Assembly (NCBI GenBank): GCA_009920595.1
Contig: RFZR01000125.1
Location: 1 to 5,387, forward strand
Origin: Alphaproteobacteria bacterium
Lineage (GTDB): Bacteria; Pseudomonadota; Alphaproteobacteria; Rhizobiales; Beijerinckiaceae
DNA: 5,387 nt
Direction of reading: 5' to 3'
Of this stretch, positions 1 to 5,387 are shown piece after piece; position 1 is the stretch's first letter; each line of letters begins with the position of its first letter. The notes under the pieces are model-generated. The model was not told the DNA's origin. It ran no database searches and saw only the letters and a program-made list of their open reading frames with translations. The position numbers were made by a program, and so were the translations under genes.

Positions 1-819
1 CGGTTAGCAGCCAGCATCAGTCTTGGACTTCACGGACGTGGACGCGCGGGGCCCGGAGAATCTTTCTGGCAGTATCGCGCGCTTCGCACCGGTGAAGCGC
101 AATCACGCATTGATTGGCGCAAATCAGCGCGACACGCAAACACGCTCTATGTTCGCGATCATGAATGGGAAGCTGCACGTTCTTTCCATATTTTCATCGA
201 TCGCTCACAATCGATGTATTATAGCTCTGGCAAACATTCTCAGAAGATTGATCATGCCCTCATCATGGGCCTCGCTGTGGCGGATCTTCTTGTGCGCTCG
301 GGTGAGCGCGTAGGATTGATTGGCCAATCACCACCCTCAGCCTCACGACAGATTATTGATCGCTTGGCAGAAGCGCTTCTTCATCCCATCGATCAAGATA
401 AAGCCTTACCGCAAGTTCGGCCTTTACCAAAACAGGCGCATCTTATTTTGATCGGTGATTTTCTTACCGAGCCTGATGCGATCGAAACGACACTCAATGA
501 ATTTGATCGTGATGATATCTCAATAACTCTGCTTCGGATTCTCGATCCGGCTGAAATCCATTTTCCCTTTTCTGGCGAAACCGAATTGCTAAGCGTTGAA
601 AGCGCGCTGGCACTTGATATTGGTGATGCAGCTGGATTTGCCGCGGAAGCACGCACGAAACTGCAGGCGCATGACCAAGCGCTTCATCAGATCGCTCAAA
701 ACCACCGCGCGTTTTTTATGACACATCGAACGGATGAGGCGATGACACAAAATCTCCTCGCTCTTATGACCCATTTTGCGCAGCGACAATATGCCGGAGC
801 GCGTCGCGCCCATGGGTAG
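1..819 (+). CDS. DUF58 domain-containing protein with VWA fold (5'-truncated by window edge)
   Basis: Frame 1 is open from the first base to a TAG at 817-819, giving 272 residues with no start in view. About 30-40 N-terminal residues are probably missing, since relatives are near 300 aa. Visible residues 22-44 carry the DUF58 core (FWQYR, a GEAQSRIDWR stretch, then SAR), and VRDHEWEAA follows at 51-59. Next come the first VWA strand and an intact MIDAS-type motif, D67-x-S69-x-S71 (DRSQS). ILIGDFL at 149-155 is the later VWA strand, whose Asp153 is a candidate metal-site residue. THRTDEAMTQ near 241-250 is a typical C-terminal family element. No membrane helix is visible, so the protein is probably cytoplasmic. 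DUF58 proteins usually lie beside a MoxR AAA+ ATPase and are thought to be its VWA partner; that gene would lie upstream, outside the window. The end overlaps the next gene by 8 bases. The family call is firm; the molecular role is inference. Confidence 0.93.
   Translation, partial: RLAASISLGLHGRGRAGPGESFWQYRALRTGEAQSRIDWRKSARHANTLYVRDHEWEAARSFHIFIDRSQSMYYSSGKHSQKIDHALIMGLAVADLLVRSGERVGLIGQSPPSASRQIIDRLAEALLHPIDQDKALPQVRPLPKQAHLILIGDFLTEPDAIETTLNEFDRDDISITLLRILDPAEIHFPFSGETELLSVESALALDIGDAAGFAAEARTKLQAHDQALHQIAQNHRAFFMTHRTDEAMTQNLLALMTHFAQRQYAGARRAHG
796..799 (+). promoter_or_regulatory. Shine-Dalgarno-like site for the BatA/DUF4159 gene
   Basis: GGAG lies 12 bases before the ATG at 812, inside the DUF58 coding sequence. 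The spacing is rather long, but no comparable purine motif precedes the in-frame ATG at 791 or the TTG at 776. This supports 812 as the start, along with the fact that initiation there gives the usual short N-terminus directly before the first membrane helix. Because the gene starts before the DUF58 stop at 817-819, translation of the two genes is probably coupled. Confidence 0.5.
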
Positions 820-3565
820 CCTCGTTTTCTCGTCACCCTTTTTGTTAAGCGCTCTTGTTCTTTTGCCGGGCCTCTGGTGGCTTTTACGTCTTCTGCCCCC
901 ACGGCCGCAAAAGGTTCTATTTCCACCACTTGAACTCCTTATCGATTCAAAACGTGATCAGGCGGAACCACGACGCACGCCGCTTTGGATTTTGTTGTTG
1001 CGCATCAGTCTTGCTGCGCTCTTTATCATCGCCATGGCGGGACCAATACTTGTCTCGCAAGTCGCATCTGTTTCAGGCCCCTCACCGCTTTTGATCATCC
1101 TGGATCAAGGGTGGTCGTCTGCAGCTGAATGGAAAGAGCGTACCGTTTTTGTGAACACGCTCATTGATGAAGCGGATCGCCAACAAAGCCCTGTCGCTCT
1201 TGTCGCAACAGGACAAAACAATTCACAAATCGAACCGCTCACGCCACAAAATGCGCGCAATAAACTTTCGAGTCTGGCGCCTGTCGCGTTCAACGCGCCT
1301 TGGGAAAAGCACGAAAAAGCCATTGCCGAATTTCTGAACCGTTTCCCCGATGCGCAAACGGTTTTGATTCCTGAATCCGCCTCACTCTTTGACGAACAAA
1401 AGCGCGACATAAAAATTTTTGCGGGCAAGCCGCTCACGCTTGTCGCATCACCTTACGCCCCGTTCGCACTCGCCGGATCAACTCATGATGCCAAAGGTTT
1501 AACGCTTCGCGTCATCCGTTCGACAAAGGGCACGGAACAAAAAGGTCGTATCCTTGCCTATGAAACGCAAGCGCGACTCATCGGTGAAACATCTTTCACC
1601 TTTGATAAGGCATCTACAGAGACCTCGGCTCAACTCTCATTACCTACCGAATTGTTAAATCGGATCACGCGGCTATCGATTGAAGGAGAGCGCACGGCGG
1701 GCGCGACATGGTTGATCGGTTCGGATGGACGGCGCCCTCGTGTTGGTCTTGTTGGCTCGACTGAAAGCGAAACGAAAAATCGCCTGGCTGATCCCTCTTG
1801 GTATATCAAACAAGCGCTGACTCCTTATGTTGATCTTTTCAATCCCCGGATGGGCCAAAGCGAAGCCATCGCGTCTCTTATCGAGTCAAAAGTTGATGTA
1901 TTAATCTTAGGTGAGACAACGCAACTCTCACCAGAAGCGCTCAGAAAACTCGCTGCCTATTGTGAAAGAGGCGGGACACTTATTCGCTTTGCAGGTAACT
2001 TGTCACCTGATCGTGAAGACACGCTTTGGCCGGTGCGCTTGAGAGCCGATGGGCGCGCGCTCGGTGGCGCGCTCGATTGGCAATCGCCACGACAGCTCGC
2101 ACCTTTCCCGGAAGCGTCACCTTTCTTTGGGCTTGATATTCCTGCTGATGTCACAATCAAACGGCAATGGCTCGCCGAACCTTCAAGTGATCTCAATAAA
2201 TCAAGTTGGGCCAAACTTGATGATGGCACGCCGCTTGTCACAAATTCGGTCAAAGGCCGAGGCCGGATCATTTTATTCCACATCGCCTCTGATCCGACAT
2301 GGTCGACCCTTCCGGTCTCCGGACTTTTTGTGGACATGTTGAAACGCATCGCGACACAAAGTCTCATCACTCAAAATGAATCATCCCCCTCTCAAAACAA
2401 AACGCCACAGGCACCTTTTTCTAGTCTTGATGGCTATGGCACTTTGGGTGCACCGCCAAATGATGCCGAACCGATTACACCAAACAAACTTATGCGTTCA
2501 GGGGCGCTTCATCCTGCCGGTTTCTATGGGAGTAAAGACGCGCTTTATGCGTTGAATGTTCTCAATGAGAAAGATCGCCTCATCAAACAAACTTATGAAC
2601 TGTCCTCACAACAAAAGATCACGAGTCTCAAGGCTACGCCTTCTCAATCTCTGGTTCCTGCCCTCTTGCTGGCGGCGTTCGTTCTTTTCTTGATTGATAC
2701 TTTATTCACTTTTCGAAATGTGAATCTTAAGTCATCGAGACAAAGCGCGTTTCCGGCTCTGTTTTTGATTGTTACTCTCTGCATATCATGGACAGAAGCA
2801 CGCAGTGACACCGAGCCTCTCTCCCCGAAAGATCGCGATGGTGCGCTCTCAACCCGTTTGGCCTATGTGATCACAGGTGACGCCGCGCTTGATGAGATCA
2901 GTCGTGAAGGACTTCAAGGACTCTCACTCTTTTTACAAGATCATACAGCCATTGAGCCAGAAGCACCGATGGGTATCGATCTTGAGACCGATACGCTCTC
3001 GCTTTATCCTCTTATCTATTGGCCAATGCCCTCGACGGGACAAGGCCCCACACAAGCAGCACTTGCACGCCTTGAAACCTATATGCGGAATGGCGGCCTT
3101 CTGATTTTTGATACGCGCGACGCCGCTTCGAATTTCAACGCTGCGCCGTCTGCTGAAACACTCTTTCTGCAATCTCTCCTCTCTGGTTTAAGCGTTCCAC
3201 CGCTCGAAGAGTTACCGGCCAATCATGTTCTGATGCGCTCCTTTTACCTTTTGCAGATGATGCCTGGGCGCTATGGCACAGGTAAAACATGGGTCGAGGC
3301 GTTACCGCCCGAAAGTGATCAGGCTGATGTGCCCGCACGCGCTAGCGATGGTGTCTCGCCTTTGATCATCACATCGAATGATTGGGCAAGCGCCTGGGCA
3401 ATTGATCAATCAGGTCGCGCGCTTTATCCGATTGAAACAGCGATCCCGCGTCAACGGGAAATGGCGTTACGTGCCGGTGTCAATCTTGTCGTTTATTCCC
3501 TGACGGGAAATTACAAAGCCGACCAAATCCATGTGCCGGCTTTGCTTGAGCGTTTGGGACGGTGA
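812..3565 (+). CDS. BatA-anchored, DUF4159 domain-containing inner-membrane protein
   Basis: This is a 917-residue protein starting at ATG 812. Residues 8-28 and 57-81 are hydrophobic helices around a basic loop, matching the BatA-type double N-terminal anchor. A VWA-like region follows (about 92-210), but the metal site reads DQGWSS at 98-103 instead of DxSxS, so metal binding is doubtful. Residues about 308-510 form a GATase-like region (VGLVGS, DVLILGE, GGTLIRFAGN), followed by family signatures LGGALDW, RQWLAEP, DDGTPLVT and LFHIASDPTW. A linker with LDGYGTLGAPP and HPAGFYG leads to helix 612-634, a basic loop, and a second hydrophobic segment 645-660. DUF4159 spans about 680-912 (TRLAYVITGD, YMRNGGLLIFDTRD, MPGRYG, SPLIITSNDWA, GVNLVVYSLTGNYKADQ). 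Positive-inside reasoning puts both large domains in the periplasm. Length and order fit full-length alphaproteobacterial homologues. The biochemical function is unknown; a role with the MoxR/DUF58 pair is inferred from synteny. Confidence 0.95.
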   Translation: MGSLVFSSPFLLSALVLLPGLWWLLRLLPPRPQKVLFPPLELLIDSKRDQAEPRRTPLWILLLRISLAALFIIAMAGPILVSQVASVSGPSPLLIILDQGWSSAAEWKERTVFVNTLIDEADRQQSPVALVATGQNNSQIEPLTPQNARNKLSSLAPVAFNAPWEKHEKAIAEFLNRFPDAQTVLIPESASLFDEQKRDIKIFAGKPLTLVASPYAPFALAGSTHDAKGLTLRVIRSTKGTEQKGRILAYETQARLIGETSFTFDKASTETSAQLSLPTELLNRITRLSIEGERTAGATWLIGSDGRRPRVGLVGSTESETKNRLADPSWYIKQALTPYVDLFNPRMGQSEAIASLIESKVDVLILGETTQLSPEALRKLAAYCERGGTLIRFAGNLSPDREDTLWPVRLRADGRALGGALDWQSPRQLAPFPEASPFFGLDIPADVTIKRQWLAEPSSDLNKSSWAKLDDGTPLVTNSVKGRGRIILFHIASDPTWSTLPVSGLFVDMLKRIATQSLITQNESSPSQNKTPQAPFSSLDGYGTLGAPPNDAEPITPNKLMRSGALHPAGFYGSKDALYALNVLNEKDRLIKQTYELSSQQKITSLKATPSQSLVPALLLAAFVLFLIDTLFTFRNVNLKSSRQSAFPALFLIVTLCISWTEARSDTEPLSPKDRDGALSTRLAYVITGDAALDEISREGLQGLSLFLQDHTAIEPEAPMGIDLETDTLSLYPLIYWPMPSTGQGPTQAALARLETYMRNGGLLIFDTRDAASNFNAAPSAETLFLQSLLSGLSVPPLEELPANHVLMRSFYLLQMMPGRYGTGKTWVEALPPESDQADVPARASDGVSPLIITSNDWASAWAIDQSGRALYPIETAIPRQREMALRAGVNLVVYSLTGNYKADQIHVPALLERLGR
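3556..3559 (+). promoter_or_regulatory. Shine-Dalgarno-like site for the third gene
   Basis: GGGA, followed by CGG, sits 7 bases before the ATG at 3567 and within the last codons of the DUF4159 gene. The spacing is good. With the single base between the TGA at 3563-3565 and the ATG, this favours reinitiation or coupled translation. It supports 3567 as the start; the product then opens with the short leader and first membrane helix expected of the family. Confidence 0.55.
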
Positions 3566-3566
3566 G

Positions 3567-5387
3567 ATGATCGTCTTTTCACCGCTCTTTTCTTCGCCGC
3601 TTTTTGAATTCGTGCTTGCGACGCTTTTTTTGGCAGCCGCCTTCTCACTTTATCAACGACGCGAGCGCGGCCTCATGCGCGCGCTTTTTTCACTTGTCTT
3701 TGCTCTGGTGATCGCCAATCCAACGATTACCATCAGAGAAACGAAGCCTCTCAAAAGCACCGTCGCCTTGGTCATTGACCGCAGCGGTTCCCAAACGCTT
3801 TCTGATCGCCCCTCGCAGAACGACCGCGCTGTTGAGGAGGTCAAAAAGAAAATCAATGCACTCGGATCTTTTGAAACGCGCGTGATTGATATCACAGACC
3901 GGAATGATGAGGGTACGCGCGTGTTTACACCTTTGCGCGATGCGCTTGCCGACCTCCCGCCAGAACAAATTGGCGGTGCAATCCTCATCACAGATGGAGT
4001 TGTCGATGATGTCCCAAAAGACGCTAAAAATTTAGGCTTTACGGCACCATTGCACGCTTTGATCACGGGCCATGCGCGTGAACGCGATCGTCGCGTTGAG
4101 TTACTCGAAGCGCCACCCTTTGGCATCGTCAATCGTGATGTCACGCTGCGCATCAAAGTGAGTGATCAAGGATTTAATGATCCTGTTCCGGTCACGATCC
4201 AGCAGGATGGAAAACAAATTGCCACCATCCGCGCGAAGCCGGGCGATCCGTTAACAGTCCCGATTTCTATAAATCATGCGGGGCCAAGCGTAATAGAAAT
4301 TGAAGCCGAAGCGGCGAGAGATGAGCTGACGCCCATCAATAATCGCGTAGTCACCACAATCGAAGGCATTCGTGACCGCATGACGGTGCTTCTCGTTTCG
4401 GGAATTCCTCATCAAGGCGAACGCACATGGCGCAATATTTTGAAATCAGATGCCAATGTTGATCTCGTTCATTTTACCATTTTGCGCCCGCCGGAAAAGC
4501 AAGATGGTACGCCGGTGAATGAACTTGCTTTGATTCCATTTCCAACGAAGGAATTGTTTGAAACCAAAATCAATGAGTTTGATCTCATCATTCTTGATCG
4601 CTTTGCCGACATGGCGCTTTTGCCACCAACCTATTTCGCCAACATGGTGCGTTATGTCCGAAAAGGCGGTGCGATTTTGATTGCAGCAGGGCCTGAATTT
4701 GCGGGTGCTGAAAGTCCAGCTGAAACACCTTTGCGCGATCTTCTTCCAGCCTTTCCCACAGGCACGATCATTGAGTCGGAATTTTTGCCGCGCATAACTG
4801 CCGATGGTCAAAAACATCCTGTCACACGCGATCTCAAAGGCGGCGCGAGTGATCCCCCGCAATGGGGCGAATGGTTGCGCCAGATCGAAACCGGAAACAT
4901 ATCTGGCACAAGCGTGATGAGCGGGGCTCAAGATCAGCCGCTTCTGATTTTGCGACGTGATGGTGAAGGCCGTGTGGCCTTGCTTTTATCCGATCATGTG
5001 TGGCTCTGGGCGCGGCAATTTCGAGGTGGTGGACCGCATCTCGATCTCTTGCGCCATGTTGCGCATTGGTTGATGAAAGAACCTGCACTTGAAGAAGAAG
5101 CGTTGCGCGCGCAAAGCGATAAAGGACGCATCACGATTGAACGACAAAGCATGAATGAGGCAGTCGCTCCTCTCACGCTCACATCGCCTTCGGGAAAAGA
5201 TAAATCGATCACGCTTGAGCCAAAGGCACCTGGTCTTTGGCAAACCACAATCACAGCCGATGAAACGGGGCTCTATAAAGTCACGGACGGAACACTCACC
5301 GCTTTTGCGAGTGCGGGGCCTTCCAATCCCCGTGAATTCCAAGATGTGCTTTCAACACGTGATCGTCTTCTGACTTTGTTTGAAAGC
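3567..5387 (+). CDS. Membrane-anchored VWA / glutamine-amidotransferase-like protein (3'-truncated by window edge)
   Basis: Frame 3 is open from ATG 3567 to the last base, giving 607 residues and no stop; perhaps 80-100 residues, including a C-terminal helix, are missing by comparison with relatives. Helices at about 12-30 and 38-53 flank a basic turn (RRERGLMR), predicting N-terminus out and the main domain in the periplasm. The VWA domain (about 64-170) has an apparently complete MIDAS set: D71-x-S73-x-S75, a threonine near T121 in TPLRDAL, and ITDG at 141-144. A beta-rich, probably Ig-like region covers about 175-265. A GATase-like fold spans about 272-503 (TVLLVSG, EFDLIILDRF, VRKGGAILIAAGPEFAG), ending in the diagnostic HVWLWAR, GGGPHLDLLRH and HWLMKEP motifs. 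A second beta-rich segment (about 518-585) ends in ASAGPSNPREF. The visible protein has no cysteine, so it cannot be a classical amidotransferase. It starts one base after the DUF4159 gene, a probable partner. Function unknown. Confidence 0.93.
   Translation, partial: MIVFSPLFSSPLFEFVLATLFLAAAFSLYQRRERGLMRALFSLVFALVIANPTITIRETKPLKSTVALVIDRSGSQTLSDRPSQNDRAVEEVKKKINALGSFETRVIDITDRNDEGTRVFTPLRDALADLPPEQIGGAILITDGVVDDVPKDAKNLGFTAPLHALITGHARERDRRVELLEAPPFGIVNRDVTLRIKVSDQGFNDPVPVTIQQDGKQIATIRAKPGDPLTVPISINHAGPSVIEIEAEAARDELTPINNRVVTTIEGIRDRMTVLLVSGIPHQGERTWRNILKSDANVDLVHFTILRPPEKQDGTPVNELALIPFPTKELFETKINEFDLIILDRFADMALLPPTYFANMVRYVRKGGAILIAAGPEFAGAESPAETPLRDLLPAFPTGTIIESEFLPRITADGQKHPVTRDLKGGASDPPQWGEWLRQIETGNISGTSVMSGAQDQPLLILRRDGEGRVALLLSDHVWLWARQFRGGGPHLDLLRHVAHWLMKEPALEEEALRAQSDKGRITIERQSMNEAVAPLTLTSPSGKDKSITLEPKAPGLWQTTITADETGLYKVTDGTLTAFASAGPSNPREFQDVLSTRDRLLTLFES

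Noticed and set aside
23..313. Plus-strand frame of 96 codons at the left edge
   Set aside because: It is an out-of-frame shadow of the DUF58 gene, whose frame explains this region with conserved motifs.
776..811. Upstream in-frame starts (TTG 776, ATG 791) for the BatA/DUF4159 gene
   Set aside because: Neither has a visible ribosome site, and both add a polar, charged extension before the first membrane helix. ATG 812 has GGAG upstream and gives the N-terminus expected of the family.
214..819. ATG 214 as the start of a 201-residue protein
   Set aside because: The same frame is open to base 1 and the upstream residues carry the DUF58 core and most of the MIDAS motif. The methionine is the one after DRSQS, inside the domain.
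1411..1420. A5T5 palindrome as a possible regulatory or binding site
   Set aside because: It is isolated within the coding sequence and encodes Lys-Ile-Phe in frame. There are no promoter elements and no gene boundary nearby.
2050..2076. Repeated GGCGCGCTCG-like words
   Set aside because: They are a short near-repeat within codons for the conserved ALGGAL stretch, with no wider repeat or hairpin structure.
1957..2370. Minus-strand open frame of 137 codons within the BatA/DUF4159 gene
   Set aside because: The plus strand here carries strong family motifs (LGGALDW, DDGTPLVT, LFHIASDPTW). The antisense product has no domain signature.
3653..4156. Minus-strand open frame of 167 codons opposite the third gene
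   Set aside because: It is fully antisense to a well-supported VWA domain. The product is Ser/Arg-rich with no recognisable domain, as expected of a shadow frame.
4446..4931. Minus-strand open frame of 161 codons opposite the GATase-like region
   Set aside because: It lies entirely within the coding region of the third gene, has no recognisable motif, and its composition looks like reversed coding sequence.

Overview
The window is one densely packed, single-strand stretch of an operon, read left to right. It holds the 3' end of a DUF58 (VWA-type) gene, a complete gene for a large membrane protein with an N-terminal BatA-type anchor and a C-terminal DUF4159 domain, and the 5' part of a second large membrane protein with a VWA domain and a glutamine-amidotransferase-like fold. 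There are no RNA genes, mobile elements, CRISPR arrays or terminators, and no non-coding gap longer than one base. Both ends of the window cut genes.

The host looks like an alphaproteobacterium. The gene order DUF58, BatA/DUF4159, VWA/GATase-like membrane protein is characteristic of that class, where a MoxR AAA+ ATPase gene normally precedes DUF58. Many family-specific motifs can be read directly (for example FWQYR and RIDWR; LGGALDW; GVNLVVYSLTGNYKADQ; HVWLWAR followed by HWLMKEP). Base composition is roughly balanced (near 50% GC by eye), moderate for the class. I cannot name a genus.

Layout: bases 1-819 encode the last 272 residues of the DUF58 protein, including an intact DxSxS metal-site motif. 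Bases 812-3565 encode the 917-residue BatA/DUF4159 protein, whose start overlaps the preceding stop by 8 bases. One base after its stop, a start codon at 3567 opens the third gene, which runs off the right edge after 607 residues.

How they may work together (inference from family knowledge): MoxR ATPases paired with VWA proteins are thought to act as chaperone-like systems. The DUF58 protein would be the cytoplasmic partner, and the two membrane proteins would each present a VWA-like and a GATase-like domain to the periplasm. The two membrane proteins share the same plan (two N-terminal helices, VWA-like domain, GATase-like fold) but differ in metal-site integrity. Neither shows a recognisable amidotransferase nucleophile, so the folds are probably scaffolds or binding modules. 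The operon is a known, widely conserved arrangement whose substrate and function are, to my knowledge, unassigned. I do not see a wholly new system here.
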